Source: Burkholderiaceae bacterium (lineage in GTDB: Bacteria; Pseudomonadota; Gammaproteobacteria; Burkholderiales; Burkholderiaceae_C). Taken from it: 64,000 nucleotides of DNA. Made by a program: the position numbers and the translations under genes. The notes under the pieces are model-generated. The model was not told the DNA's origin. It saw only the letters and a program-made list of their open reading frames with translations, and searched no databases. The stretch lies in assembly GCA_017992055.1 (NCBI GenBank), contig JAGOPK010000003.1, positions 62,001 to 126,000 on the forward strand. The letters run 5' to 3'. Each line of letters opens with the position of its first letter. Positions within the stretch are counted from its first letter, which is position 1. Below, one piece after another: positions 27,967-37,338 of the stretch.

Positions 27967-29145
27967 TCACTCCGAGCCCAGCTTCAGCGCCAGCGGCTGG
28001 CGGCGCTCGATGGACCACTTCAGCAGCGCGGCGCAGCGGTACACGGCATGGGCGAACTTGCCGTAGGGCAGGGTCAGGAACAGCGCCATCACGCAGCCCA
28101 GGTGCAGGGCCAGCAGCATGGCCATGGCGCTGCTGGCGCGCAGCGCGGTCAGCGCCAGGCCGGTGGCCGCGCACAGGAACAGCAGGGCGATGAAGCCCAG
28201 GTCCATCGGCGCCTGTTCGGGCGCACCCTGCAGCGCATGGCGGCGCCGGTGCAGCCGCCACAGGCCCAGCGTGCCGGCGCACAGCATCAGCCCGCCGGCG
28301 ATGCCCAGCAGCTTGGGCGCAGCCGTGTAGGCATAGGGCGCCACCCAGCCGAAGGCGTAGTGGTACAGCGTGGCCAGGCCGGTGGCGGCAAAGCACAGCA
28401 GGAAGCCGTAGAACGTCAGGTGGTGGGCGCGGCGCCGCGCCAGCGTGCAGCGGTCGTCCTCGTTGTTGCAGCCCTCGCCATGGCCGCCGTCCAGGTACTT
28501 CAGCGTCAGCGCGTTGTGGGCCGCTTCGGCCATGGCCTCGGCACTGGTCGCAACACCGGCCGGCCCCGGGGACTGGGCGCGCCAGAAGCGCCAGGCCCCC
28601 ACGCCCAGGGCCAGCATGGCGAAGCCGAACACCGGCAGGAACAGGCCGACCATCAGCCCGTGCGGGAAGACGCGGTAGAAGTTGCCGTCGGCCCTGGGCG
28701 CAGGCCACAGGCTGCCACCCGACCACACCGCCAGCACCAGGAACAGCGCCAGCGCGCCGGCCAGGGCCAGCGCCAGCACCAGGCCGTTGCGCCGGTAGGC
28801 GGCGGCAAAGGCCTGCGGCCAGGCATAGCCGGCATAGGTGCGCTGGCGCACGCGGGCCATGGCCTGCGGCACGTTGACCGCAAACTCGTGCGGCGGCGCG
28901 TACTGGCAGGCATGCAGGCAGGCGCCGCAGTTGTGGCACAGATTGGCCAGGTAGTGCACGTCGGCGGCCGGGAAGGCCAGGCGCCGTGTCATCGCCGGGA
29001 ACACCGCGCAGAAGCCCTCGCAGTAGCGGCAGGCATTGCAGATCTGCAGCACGCGGTCGACCTCGGCCTCGGCGCGCAGCGGCTGCTCCAGGGCGCCGGC
29101 GCCCAGGGCCGTGGCCTCGCGCACCAGGTCGTCAAGCGGTCGCAT
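27967..29145 (-). CDS. tcuB: Tricarballylate/citrate utilization membrane iron-sulfur protein TcuB
   Basis: The 392 residues begin with a ferredoxin-like part holding two cysteine sets, C36/39/42/46 ([12 protein letters not shown]) and C70/73/76/80 ([11 protein letters not shown]), enough for two 4Fe-4S clusters. Several membrane helices follow, with histidines ([18 protein letters not shown]) that could bind heme. In the known system TcuB reoxidises the flavin of TcuA by passing electrons to the membrane quinone pool. Its start overlaps tcuA by 14 nt. Length and arrangement match the family. Confidence 0.92.
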   Translation of the reverse strand: MRPLDDLVREATALGAGALEQPLRAEAEVDRVLQICNACRYCEGFCAVFPAMTRRLAFPAADVHYLANLCHNCGACLHACQYAPPHEFAVNVPQAMARVRQRTYAGYAWPQAFAAAYRRNGLVLALALAGALALFLVLAVWSGGSLWPAPRADGNFYRVFPHGLMVGLFLPVFGFAMLALGVGAWRFWRAQSPGPAGVATSAEAMAEAAHNALTLKYLDGGHGEGCNNEDDRCTLARRRAHHLTFYGFLLCFAATGLATLYHYAFGWVAPYAYTAAPKLLGIAGGLMLCAGTLGLWRLHRRRHALQGAPEQAPMDLGFIALLFLCAATGLALTALRASSAMAMLLALHLGCVMALFLTLPYGKFAHAVYRCAALLKWSIERRQPLALKLGSE

Positions 29146-30538
29146 GCTGGGGCTCCTGCTGCCGGGCCGCGGCGGCGGCCTGGGTGCCGGCGATGCGGCC
29201 GAAGGCCGTGCCGATGCTCATGCCCACGCCGGCGGTGTAGCCCTTGCCCAGCACATTGCCGGCCATCATCTCGCCGGCGACGAACAGGTTGGGGCTGGGC
29301 CGGCCGCCGAAGTGCACGGCCGCGGTCGCATCGGTCTTCAGGCCCAGGTAGGTGAAGGTGATGCCGGGGCGCACCGGGTAGGCGAAGAAGGGCGCGCTGG
29401 TGATCGGCCGCGCCCAGTGCGTCTTGGCCGGCGCCAGGCCTTCGGTGCGGCAGTCGTCCAGCACCGTGTGATCGAAGCGGCCGGGCCGGCAGGCGGCGTT
29501 GTACTGGTCGAGGGTCTGCATGAACACGCCCTCGTCCACGCCGATGGCGCGCGCCAGCTCGGGCAGGCTGCGGGCCATGGTGCCGGCAAACACCGGCGGC
29601 ATGAAGCGGCCCACGGCCTGGGCATCGATCACCGACCAGGCGATCTGGCCCGGCTGCTGGGCCACCAGCCGGCCCCAGATCGCATAGCGCTTGGGCCAGA
29701 AGTCCTCGCCCTCGTCGTAGAAGCGCCGGCCTTCGCGGTTGACCACCACGCCCAGGCTGACGCAGTCGATGCGCGTGCAGATGCCACCGTCGTACAGCGG
29801 TGCGCGCGCATCGATGGCCACCATGTGGGCCTGGGTGGCGTCGCCGATGGCGTCGGCGCCGGCATCGAGCATGAAGCGCAGCAGGGTGCCGGTGTTGTAG
29901 CGCGTGCCACGGATCAGGAAGTTGTCGGCTGGCCATTCGCCGCGCTCGTTGCGGCCCCAGGCCTGGCGCAGCCAGTCGCGGTTGCTCTCGAAGCCGCCGG
30001 CCGCCAGCACGCAGGCGCGGGCGGCATGGCGCTGGCCATCGGCCAGCGCGGCGACGAAGCCCCCGTCCTGCAGTTCCAGCGCCTGCACCGGGCTGTCGTA
30101 GCGGATGTCCACGCCCAGGCGCTCGGCGCTGCGGTAGTAGGCATTGACCAGGGCCTTGCCGCCGCCCATGAAAAACGCATTCGTGCGCGCCGTGTGCAGC
30201 GCACCCGACAGCGAGGGCTGGAAGCGCACGCCATGGCGCACCATCCAGGGCCGGCAGGTGGCCGAGGCGCGGATCACCAGGCGTGCCAGCGCCTCGTCGG
30301 TGAGCCCGCCGGTGACCTTGAGCAGGTCCTGCCAGTACTCCTCTTCCGGATAGGCCTCGACCAGCACGTCCTGCGGTGCATCGTGCATGCAGCGCAGGTT
30401 GCGCACATGCATGGAGTTGCCGCCGCGCCATTCACGCGGCGCGGCCTCCAGCAGGCGCACGCTGGCGCCGGCCTCGCGCGCCATCAGCGCCGCACACAAC
30501 GCGGCATTGCCGCCCCCGATGACCAGCACATCGACCAT
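29132..30538 (-). CDS. tcuA: FAD-dependent tricarballylate dehydrogenase TcuA
   Basis: The 468-residue flavoprotein has the FAD site [19 protein letters not shown] at its N-terminus, [12 protein letters not shown] next, and C-terminal [20 protein letters not shown], as in TcuA. In Salmonella TcuA oxidises tricarballylate to cis-aconitate; homologues in other bacteria serve citrate-related growth. It is directly downstream of a LysR gene (57 nt) and overlaps tcuB. No tcuC permease is present; Bug proteins and a class II aldolase follow instead, so the substrate may differ. Confidence 0.92.
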   Translation of the reverse strand: MVDVLVIGGGNAALCAALMAREAGASVRLLEAAPREWRGGNSMHVRNLRCMHDAPQDVLVEAYPEEEYWQDLLKVTGGLTDEALARLVIRASATCRPWMVRHGVRFQPSLSGALHTARTNAFFMGGGKALVNAYYRSAERLGVDIRYDSPVQALELQDGGFVAALADGQRHAARACVLAAGGFESNRDWLRQAWGRNERGEWPADNFLIRGTRYNTGTLLRFMLDAGADAIGDATQAHMVAIDARAPLYDGGICTRIDCVSLGVVVNREGRRFYDEGEDFWPKRYAIWGRLVAQQPGQIAWSVIDAQAVGRFMPPVFAGTMARSLPELARAIGVDEGVFMQTLDQYNAACRPGRFDHTVLDDCRTEGLAPAKTHWARPITSAPFFAYPVRPGITFTYLGLKTDATAAVHFGGRPSPNLFVAGEMMAGNVLGKGYTAGVGMSIGTAFGRIAGTQAAAAARQQEPQHATA

Positions 30539-30595
30539 CGCCGCACTGTAGGCGGCGGCCCCTCGCCCGGCGATGGGCTGCGGGGCAAGGCGTGT

Positions 30596-31519
30596 TCAGG
30601 ATTCGTGAAGACTCGCGCCCGGCCAGCGCCCCTGGCGCACCAGCTCGGCCGCCACCTCGCGCAGCGTCACGCGCACCGCCAGCGCGGCCGGGCTCAGCTC
30701 GTCGTCGGACAGGCTGGCCAGCACGCTGCGGCGGCGCACGCCGGCATCGGCGATGCGCACGGCGCGCAGTTCGTCGCCCACGCGCGGCGCCACGGCGCCG
30801 GGCTGGATGGTGGCGGCCAGGCCTTCGCGCACCACGTCCATCAGCGTGGCCAGGCCGTCGACCTCCAGCACCACGCGCGGCTCGCAGCGGGCCCGCGCAA
30901 AGGCCGTGTTGACCACCGCGCGCAGCCCGTGCAGGCCGGTGGGCAGCACCAGCGGCAGCGCGGCCAGCGCGGCCAGGCGCACCGTGCGGCCGCCGGGCAT
31001 GCCGGCCAGGTCGGCGCGGCCGAACACGTACAGCGCCTCGTCGAGCAGGGGCATCACGCTCCAGCGCCGCGACGACTCGGTCTCGAAGACCACGGCCAGG
31101 TCCAGCGTGCGGCCGTTGATCAGCGCGCCCAGGCTGCCCGACAGCGCCTCCACCAGGTGCAGGCGCACGCCGGGATGGCGCTCGGCCAGCGCACGCAGCA
31201 GCGGCAGGGCCAGCACGGCGGCGATGCTGGACGGCAGGCCCAGGCTGACCTGGCCGGTGAGCCGCGCCTCGCGTGCCGCGGCGGTGGCGCTGTCGGCATG
31301 GCGCAGCGCCAGCCGGGCCTGGCGCAAGAAGGCCAGGCCGGCATCGGTGGGGCGCACGCCGGTGGCCGTGCGTTGCAGCAAGCGCGTGGCCAGCTCGCCC
31401 TCCAGCCGGCTGATCTGCTGGCTCAGCGCCGAGGTGACGACGCCCAGTTCGGCCGCCGCGCGGCCCATGCTGCCGCTGTCGACCACGTGCACGAAATAGC
31501 GGAGCTGGCGCAGTTCCAT
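30596..31519 (-). CDS. tcuR: LysR-family regulator (TcuR-like)
   Basis: The protein has 307 residues counted from the ATG at 31519 (MELRQLRYFVHVVDSG); a GTG two codons upstream is an alternative. The HTH includes TSALSQQISRLEGELATRLL. The effector domain starts at GQVSLGLPSS. It lies immediately upstream of tcuA on the same strand, the position of tcuR in characterised tcu loci, so it is the probable regulator of tcuAB and of the genes down to 23531. The symbol rests on position and family. Confidence 0.8.
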   Translation of the reverse strand: MELRQLRYFVHVVDSGSMGRAAAELGVVTSALSQQISRLEGELATRLLQRTATGVRPTDAGLAFLRQARLALRHADSATAAAREARLTGQVSLGLPSSIAAVLALPLLRALAERHPGVRLHLVEALSGSLGALINGRTLDLAVVFETESSRRWSVMPLLDEALYVFGRADLAGMPGGRTVRLAALAALPLVLPTGLHGLRAVVNTAFARARCEPRVVLEVDGLATLMDVVREGLAATIQPGAVAPRVGDELRAVRIADAGVRRRSVLASLSDDELSPAALAVRVTLREVAAELVRQGRWPGASLHES

Positions 31520-31552
31520 CGCCACGCATTGTGGCCGCGCCGCGGGCCTGCC

Positions 31553-32920
31553 TCAGGGCCTGCGCAGGAAGTCCACCGCCAGCGCGGCCAGGCTGCGTGC
31601 CCCCACCGGCAGCTGGTCTTCGTCGATGTCGAACTGCGGCGAGTGGTTGGTGGGCGCCTTCAGGAAGTCCTTGCCCTTGGGCGGCGCGCCCAGGAAGTAG
31701 AAGAAGCCCGGCACCACCTTCTGGAACTCGGAGAAGTCCTCCGAGCCGCTGACCTTGGGGATCAGCATCACCTTGCCGCCCACGGCCAGCTTCAGCGCCG
31801 GCAGCGAAGCCTCGGTCAGCGCCGCCGGGTTGGTGGTCACCGGATAGGCCACCGGCCCGAAGCGCACCTTGGCCTTGGCGCCGCTGGCCGCGGCGATGGA
31901 CTCGGCCGTGGTCGTGATGCGCTTGAGCGCCTCCTGGCGCATCTCCTCGTCGAAGGTGCGCAGCGTGCCCATCATCTCCACCTGGTCGGGAATGATGTTG
32001 TAGCGCGTACCGCCGGCGATCTGGCCGATGGTGATGACCGCCGGCTCCTTGGCGATGTTGAGCTGGCGGCTGACCACCGTCTGCAGGCCCAGCACCACCT
32101 GGCTGGCGGCGACGATGGGGTCCACCGCCGACCAGGGCGACGAGCCGTGGCCACCCTTGCCCTCGACATGGATGTGGATGTTGTCCGAGCCGGCCATCAG
32201 CGGGCCGCTGCGGTAGCCCACGGCGCCCGAGGGCAGGTTGGCCGAGATGTGCAGGCCGTAGATGGCCTGCACGTCCTTCAGCGCGCCGGCCTCGACCATG
32301 GCCTTGGCGCCGAAGCTGGGCACCCGGCCGTCGGCGTCGGGCTGCACCGGCGCGCCTTCCTCGGCGGGCTGGAAGATGAACTTGATGCTGCCCGGCAGCG
32401 AGGCCCGCATGCCGGCCAGCGCCTCGGCTGCGCCCATCAGCATGGCCACGTGAGCGTCATGGCCGCAGGAGTGGGTGACCGGCACCTCCTTGCCCAGGTA
32501 GGTGGACTTGAGCCTGGACGCGAAGGGCAGGCCGGTGGCCTCGGGCATCGGCAGCGCATCCATGTCGGCGCGCAGGGCCACCACCTTGCCCGGCTTGCCG
32601 CCGGTCAGCGTGCCTACCACGCCATGGCCGCCGACGCCGGTCTGCACCGTCAGCCCCAGGGCGCGCAGGTGCTCGGCCACCAGGGCGGCGGTGCGCACCT
32701 CCTGGCCCGACAGCTCGGGGTGCTGGTGGATGTCGCGCCGCCAGGCCACCATCTTGGGGGCCACGGCCTGGATGGCGGCATCCAGCGCCTGCAGGCCGCC
32801 GGCATCCAGGGCCTGGGCCTGGGCCGCGGGCAGCGCGAACGTGAGCAGCGCCAAGGGGAGCAGCGCCATCCGGCAGGTGGCGGCGATTGGCTTGGGCAGG
32901 AAACACGGCGACGGCGGCAT
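31553..32920 (-). CDS. M20-family amidohydrolase (hippurate hydrolase-like), exported
   Basis: The 455-residue protein has an N-terminal export signal (ALLPLALLTFALPAAQAQA). WRRDIHQHPELSGQE starts the M20D catalytic domain, VTHSCGHDAHVAMLMGAA and FIFQPAEEGAP give metal ligands, and KVSGSEDFSEF closes the site. Family members hydrolyse N-acyl or N-aroyl amino acids. Most bacterial M20D enzymes are cytosolic, so a clear signal peptide points to periplasmic action. It heads the minus run and is divergent from the AraC gene. Confidence 0.9.
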   Translation of the reverse strand: MPPSPCFLPKPIAATCRMALLPLALLTFALPAAQAQALDAGGLQALDAAIQAVAPKMVAWRRDIHQHPELSGQEVRTAALVAEHLRALGLTVQTGVGGHGVVGTLTGGKPGKVVALRADMDALPMPEATGLPFASRLKSTYLGKEVPVTHSCGHDAHVAMLMGAAEALAGMRASLPGSIKFIFQPAEEGAPVQPDADGRVPSFGAKAMVEAGALKDVQAIYGLHISANLPSGAVGYRSGPLMAGSDNIHIHVEGKGGHGSSPWSAVDPIVAASQVVLGLQTVVSRQLNIAKEPAVITIGQIAGGTRYNIIPDQVEMMGTLRTFDEEMRQEALKRITTTAESIAAASGAKAKVRFGPVAYPVTTNPAALTEASLPALKLAVGGKVMLIPKVSGSEDFSEFQKVVPGFFYFLGAPPKGKDFLKAPTNHSPQFDIDEDQLPVGARSLAALAVDFLRRP

Positions 32921-33022
32921 CTTGGCTCAGGGCGGGTTGCAACAGCCGCGCATGCTAGGAGCCGGCGCCGGCCGGGCAGCAGGCAAAATCGCCACACTGC
33001 GAGCCGAAACCGCCAATCCAGC
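32921..33022. promoter_or_regulatory. Divergent intergenic region between M20 amidohydrolase and AraC/GlxA genes
   Basis: This 102-bp gap must hold promoters for both divergent genes. I see no convincing repeat or strong sigma-70 boxes. A short AT-richer patch near 32983-32992 (GCAAAATCGC) is the most promoter-like part on the plus strand. Confidence 0.3.
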
Positions 33023-34057
33023 ATGTCCGCCCCACGCCCTTTCGGCATCGACTTCCCGGTGGTGCCCACCACCGCGATGGGCCATGTGCTGCAGGCCATG
33101 GAACTGATGCGTGCCGCCGGCCTGGTGGCCCGGCTGCGCCTGGGCCGGGGCGCGCCGCGGCTGGGCTGGCGTTTGTGCGATGCGAAGGGGCAGGCGCTGC
33201 CGGTCACGGCGGGGCCGGTCCAGGCCCTGCTGGACGAGGGCCGCTTCGACGGTCCGGCGCAGGCCCAGTGGGTGCTCAGCCAGCATGCGCCGGATGTGCC
33301 CACGCTGCGCCAGGCGGTGCAGCGCCAGCGTGCGCTGCTGCAGCACATGGCGGTGGTGCTGGACCAGGGGCAGCGGGTGCTGACCCTGGGCAATGGCGCC
33401 TGGCTGGCGGCGGGCTCGGGCCGCCTGGCCCAGCGCCGCGTGGCCCTGCCGTGGTACTGGGCCGCGGCCTTTCACCGCGATCATCCCGACATCCAGGTGG
33501 CCGATGGCACCGGTGTGTGCGTGGACGGTCCGTGGCTGAGCGCGGCCCTGCCGTGCGACATCGGCGAGCTGCTGCTGGCCCTGCTGGCGCAGCTCTGGGA
33601 CCGGCCGCTGCACGATGCCATGGCCTCGGTGCTGCGGCCGGACGCCGCGCGCCAGAAGGCGGCGCTGGAGGCCCTGGACACGCAGCATGTGCCGACCACC
33701 CGCGACAGTGCGCTGGCCAAGGCCATCAAGTACCTGGAGCAGCATGTGGAGCAGCCGTATTCGCTGGACGCCGTGTCCCGCGCCGCCTCGGTCAGTGCCC
33801 GCACCCTGCTGCGCCACTTCCAGGAGGCGCTGGGCCACTCGCCGCTGGACCACCTGCACCGCCTGCGCTGCGACCGCGCGCGCCTGCTGCTGGAGATCAC
33901 GCTGCAGAGCATCCCGGCGATCGCCCAATCCTGTGGTTATGCCGATCCGGCGGCGTTCCGGCGTGTGTTCAGCCGCCACGTCGGTCTGACGCCGCAGGAC
34001 TACCGCGATGGCCACACGCTGCGCGCACCGCGCAAGCGCTGGCGCGTCGCGGTCTGA
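33023..34057 (+). CDS. GlxA/AraC-family transcriptional regulator
   Basis: The protein has 344 residues. The N-terminal ~190 residues look like the DJ-1/PfpI-type domain of GlxA regulators (PTTAMGHVLQAMELMRAAGL, LTLGNGAWLAAGSG), but the nucleophilic cysteine position is not Cys, as usual for regulators. The C-terminal AraC domain (about 235-335) includes AVSRAASVSARTLLRHFQEA and SCGYADPAAFRRVFSRHVG. I chose the start at 33023 (MSAPRPFGIDFP); the frame is open for thousands of bases upstream only because of the GC bias. It is divergent from the M20 amidohydrolase and probably controls it. Confidence 0.88.
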   Translation: MSAPRPFGIDFPVVPTTAMGHVLQAMELMRAAGLVARLRLGRGAPRLGWRLCDAKGQALPVTAGPVQALLDEGRFDGPAQAQWVLSQHAPDVPTLRQAVQRQRALLQHMAVVLDQGQRVLTLGNGAWLAAGSGRLAQRRVALPWYWAAAFHRDHPDIQVADGTGVCVDGPWLSAALPCDIGELLLALLAQLWDRPLHDAMASVLRPDAARQKAALEALDTQHVPTTRDSALAKAIKYLEQHVEQPYSLDAVSRAASVSARTLLRHFQEALGHSPLDHLHRLRCDRARLLLEITLQSIPAIAQSCGYADPAAFRRVFSRHVGLTPQDYRDGHTLRAPRKRWRVAV

Positions 34058-34288
34058 TGGCGGGAGGGCTGCCGCTCGGTGGCTTCTTCGCTTCTATAAC
34101 TTTACATAATGATTATCGTGGCGATTTAATGACCGATGCGGTCAGGCATCCTGGAAAGCCTGCCTCAATTTACGGCAGACCAGGAAATCTCGCATCGTGA
34201 CAGCATCTTGTGGAGGCCCTGCCCCGCTCGACCACAGGCTTGTCCACAGAAACAGGGGACAGCAAGGCCGCAGGCACCCACCGCTGGC
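34058..34288. promoter_or_regulatory. Convergent intergenic region with Fur-box-like sequence
   Basis: This 231-bp stretch lies between the ends of two convergent genes and has markedly lower GC than its surroundings near 34090-34130. Seen: CATAATGATTATC at 34105-34117; its reverse complement GATAATCATTATG matches the core of the Fur-box consensus in 12 of 13 positions. Two small frames run through the region (for example an ATG at 34129 with 24 codons), but none has recognisable content. A DnaA-box-like TTGTCCACA lies at 34240. Function unknown; a small RNA or lost gene is possible. Confidence 0.4.
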
Positions 34289-35116
34289 TCAGTGCCCTTG
34301 CTCGATGTTGAGCACCTTGCCCAGGCCGAGGAAGTAGTTCGCGAAGGCCAGCACGGCGGCGGTGACGGCGATGTAGACGACGGACAGCGCGGCGAGCGTG
34401 GGGTCGGCGAACTCGCGCACGTAGTTGTACATGGCGACCGGCAGCGTCTGTGTGTCCTGCGTGGTGACGAACAGCGACGCGGTGAACTCGCTGAACGACA
34501 TGATGGCCGCGAACAGCCAGCCCCCGAACAGGCCCGGCGCGAGCAGCGGGATCGTCACCGTGAACAGCACCTTCAGCGGCGAGGCCCCCAGGCTCGTGGC
34601 GGCCTGCTCCAGCCGCAGGTCCAGGTTCTCCATCGAGACGTAGACACTGCGCAGCACGAAGGGCAGCACCAGCATCACGTGGCACAGGATCACCACGCCC
34701 CAGTTGCGGTGCACTTGCACCTGCGACACCAGGATCAGCAGGCCGAGGCCAAGCGTGAAGTGCGGCACCACCAGCGGCGAATGCAGGATGGTCAGCAGCG
34801 TCTGCTTGCCGCTGAACTCCATGCGCTTGACCGCGATGGACAGCGCCGTGCCGATGACCAGCGCAAGGAACGACGACCCGCCCGTGATCACCAGGCTGGC
34901 CTTGAAGCCCTCGCGGAAATCCGGGTAGGTGAATACGCGCTCGAACCACTTGAACGACCACGATTCGGGTGGGAAGGCGATGAGGGCCTTCTCATTGAAG
35001 GCCGAGATCGTCACCACCACCACCGGCAGCAGCACGAAGGCCATGAGCAGCACCACCAGCACCGGGCCGGCGATGCGAAGCGGGAGCGAGAGCGGGCTGC
35101 GGATCCGGGTCTTCAT
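34289..35116 (-). CDS. ABC transporter permease, spermidine/putrescine (PotC) type
   Basis: The 275-residue inner-membrane protein has about six helices. The cytoplasmic EAA loop is visible as EQAATSLGASPLKVLF followed by TIPLLAPGL. ISAFNEKALIAFPPESW near the N-terminus is typical of PotC-like permeases. It is the third gene of the minus operon, one base after the PotB-like permease. Together they form the channel of an importer whose ATPase is probably the one at 43334. Substrates of this class include polyamines, opines and other cationic or amino-acid-like compounds. Confidence 0.92.
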   Translation of the reverse strand: MKTRIRSPLSLPLRIAGPVLVVLLMAFVLLPVVVVTISAFNEKALIAFPPESWSFKWFERVFTYPDFREGFKASLVITGGSSFLALVIGTALSIAVKRMEFSGKQTLLTILHSPLVVPHFTLGLGLLILVSQVQVHRNWGVVILCHVMLVLPFVLRSVYVSMENLDLRLEQAATSLGASPLKVLFTVTIPLLAPGLFGGWLFAAIMSFSEFTASLFVTTQDTQTLPVAMYNYVREFADPTLAALSVVYIAVTAAVLAFANYFLGLGKVLNIEQGH

Positions 35117-35117
35117 C

Positions 35118-35966
35118 TCAGTGGCCTCCCACGGTCTTGAGGCGCTTCGTCATCAGCCCCAGTGCGGACAGCGCGGTGGCGGTGAGCACCAGCCCCATCA
35201 CGCTCAGGCTGGCGGCGAGCGGGAAGTTCATCGACGAGAAGCCCAATTGGTAGACCAGTGTGGACACCGTCGGTACGCGGCCGCCGCCGATCATCTGCGG
35301 TGTCGCGAAGGCGCTGAAGGTCCAGGCGAAGGCAGTGGTCACGCTGGCCAGGATGCCCGGCATGGACAGCGGCAGCGTGACCGTGCAGAAGGTGCGCACC
35401 GGGCCGGCGCCCAGGCTCTGCGCCGCCTTTTCGTAGTCACGGTCGATGTGCGAGATGGCGGTGGCCAGCATCAGCACGACGACGGGAATCGTCACATGCA
35501 CCAGCGCGACCAGCACGCCGAAGTGGGTGAACATCAGCGACAGCGGCCACTCGATCAGCCCGAAGTGCTTGAGCATGCCGTTGATGAAGCCGTTGCTGCC
35601 GAGCACGGCGATCCATGAGTAGGTGCGCACGATCTCGCCCAGGAACAGCGGCGTGATCGAGACGACGAGGATCAGCGACTTCAAGGCCCGCCGCTTCACG
35701 CGCACCAGCGCGTAGGCCAGCGGGTAGGCCGCCAGCAGCGAAAAGACCGTGGTCTCCACGCTCAGCATCAAGGTGTTGGCAAAGGCGTCGAAATAGATCG
35801 ACTTGCCCATGCCGCTGAAGTTGTCGAGCGTGAAGCCGCCGACGTCCAGCGAACCCGGCACGAAGGCGCGGAAGCTGTATTGCAGGACGGCCAGCAGCGA
35901 CACGGCAATGCCGACCGCCACCAGCACGGCCGGCAACACCAGCCAGGGCCGCAGATTGGAGCGCAT
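35118..35966 (-). CDS. ABC transporter permease, spermidine/putrescine (PotB) type
   Basis: The protein has 282 residues and six predicted helices, starting with LPAVLVAVGIAVSLLAVLQY. The EAA loop is EKAAQSLGAGPVRTF followed by TLPLSMPGI. PFLG-like PLFLGEIVRTYSWIAVLG is a family hallmark. It lies 77 nt after the binding-protein stop and one base before the partner permease. Confidence 0.92.
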   Translation of the reverse strand: MRSNLRPWLVLPAVLVAVGIAVSLLAVLQYSFRAFVPGSLDVGGFTLDNFSGMGKSIYFDAFANTLMLSVETTVFSLLAAYPLAYALVRVKRRALKSLILVVSITPLFLGEIVRTYSWIAVLGSNGFINGMLKHFGLIEWPLSLMFTHFGVLVALVHVTIPVVVLMLATAISHIDRDYEKAAQSLGAGPVRTFCTVTLPLSMPGILASVTTAFAWTFSAFATPQMIGGGRVPTVSTLVYQLGFSSMNFPLAASLSVMGLVLTATALSALGLMTKRLKTVGGH

Positions 35967-36043
35967 GCCTTCGTTCTTTCGGGTGCTCGGAAGTAAGGAG
36001 AGGCGGCCGCAGCCGCTCCCTGTGCATCAGGACCGGGCGGTCC

Positions 36044-37078
36044 TCAGTTCATGATGTTCTCGGTGAACCACTTGCGCCATTCGGCGGTCTTCTCGGCACG
36101 CAGCTTGTTGTCGATGACGATGGTCTGCTTGTCCCACTGCTCCTTGGTGGTGAACACACCGGGCAGCTTGGCGTCCTCGGCCGACACGGTGGCGTTGTCC
36201 ACCACCGGGCTGGCCTTCTTGGCGGCGACGATCTTCGACTGCACCGGTGCCGACAGCGCGATGTCCATGAACTTGTAGGCCAGGTCCAGCTTGGTGCTGC
36301 CCTTCATGATGCCCATCGTGTCCACCCCGAGCACGGCGCCTTCCTTGGGCATCACCACCTTGATGGGCACGCCCTGGCTGGCCATGTGATACGCGTTCAT
36401 CGACAGGATCACTTCCACCGGCGTCTCGCCCGTGGCGATGAGCTGCTGCGCGTTGGCGTCGTTGGTGTAGAAGGCCTTGAAGTTGGGCTTCAGCGCCTTG
36501 AGCTTGTCCTGGCCCTTCTCCCAGGTGGCGGCATCACCGCCCGACAGCATGGCCGACACGGCGATGATGTGGCTGGGGTCGAAGTCCGGTGCGCTGAGCT
36601 TGCCCTTCAGGGCCGGGTTCCACAGGTCGTTCCAGCTCTCGAGCTTGATGCTGGCGGGCACCAGGTCCGGCCGGTAGCCGATGGAGTACACATAGGCCCA
36701 GCTGCCGATGTGGAACGGGCTGATCTTCGCGCGCTCGACCAGGCGGGTCGAGTTCGGGATCTTGCGCATGTCCAGCTGTTCGAAGAGGTTGCCGCCGACA
36801 TACAGCCAGCCCACGTGCGAGGTGGTGAAGGTGATGTCGCTTTCGGGCTTGCTGGCCAGCTTGGCCTTGTTCAGGCGGTCGATGGTGCCACCGGTGACGT
36901 ACTTCACCGGCACGCCGGTCTGGCGCGTGAATTCCTTGCCGATGTACTCGTCGATCAGGTCCCGGAAGCTGCCGCCCCAGGTGCTCACCACCAGGGCGTT
37001 GTCCTGGGCCGCGGCGGGGGCGCCAATCAGCGCGGTCGCGATGGCAACGGCGCTCAGTGTCAGAAGCTTGCGAATCAT
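36044..37078 (-). CDS. Periplasmic binding protein, spermidine/putrescine (PotD) type
   Basis: The 344 residues start with a Sec signal (MIRKLLTLSAVAIATALIGA, cleaved near AAAQ). The mature part begins NALVVSTWGGSFRDLIDEYI; DITFTTSHVGWLYVGGNLF and ILSMNAYHMASQG line the ligand cleft. The ATG at 37078 gives the proper signal; the frame extends upstream without one. This first gene of the operon defines the substrate of the split importer. The STWGGSF opening is common to receptors for polyamines and for opine or amino-acid derivatives, so the ligand is open. Confidence 0.92.
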   Translation of the reverse strand: MIRKLLTLSAVAIATALIGAPAAAQDNALVVSTWGGSFRDLIDEYIGKEFTRQTGVPVKYVTGGTIDRLNKAKLASKPESDITFTTSHVGWLYVGGNLFEQLDMRKIPNSTRLVERAKISPFHIGSWAYVYSIGYRPDLVPASIKLESWNDLWNPALKGKLSAPDFDPSHIIAVSAMLSGGDAATWEKGQDKLKALKPNFKAFYTNDANAQQLIATGETPVEVILSMNAYHMASQGVPIKVVMPKEGAVLGVDTMGIMKGSTKLDLAYKFMDIALSAPVQSKIVAAKKASPVVDNATVSAEDAKLPGVFTTKEQWDKQTIVIDNKLRAEKTAEWRKWFTENIMN

Positions 37079-37338
37079 GGGTTGACCTCGATCAGGAAAG
37101 GTGGGGGTAACGCTCTGGGACCGGATCATGAAAAACCTGCGCGGCGCGGCCAAGTCGCCTTTTTTGTACAGGTGCCTCAAGAAACCCGATGGGGGCCGGC
37201 GCGGCCGCCAAGGAAATTCCTAAACGGCGCGCCGGAAAAGACGAATGGCGCGGCGCGGGGCGGCCAACGAGGATGGCGGCGTCGTTGAGTCAACGTCCTG
37301 TCCATCTTCTGTCTGTCTGCCTGCCTGCACGCCGCCTC
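37079..37338. promoter_or_regulatory. Divergent promoter region, importer versus RidA operon
   Basis: This 260-bp gap must hold promoters for the potD-like operon (minus) and the RidA/DUF1028 genes (plus). Seen: a perfect 11-bp palindrome AGGAA-A-TTCCT at 37211-37221 and a short T-run near 37161-37166. A GGAAAT element also occurs at 43193, in the regulatory gap upstream of the ATPase gene. Inferred: operator of the LysR regulator at 38517 controlling the whole cluster. Confidence 0.45.

Noticed and set aside
29036-33022. Open frame of ~1300 codons upstream of the AraC gene and in frame with it, antisense to tcuA, LysR and M20 genes
   Set aside because: It lies opposite well-supported genes, is rich in Ala/Arg/Gln/His and has no domain. 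It arises from high GC at the third codon position.
34094-34121. Possible dif-like XerCD site (CATAATGATTATC region)
   Set aside because: The central spacing between the two half-sites is too short compared with known dif sites; the Fur-like reading fits better.
34240-34248. DnaA-box-like TTGTCCACA
   Set aside because: A single near-match with no cluster of boxes and no dnaA, dnaN or parAB genes, so no case for an origin.
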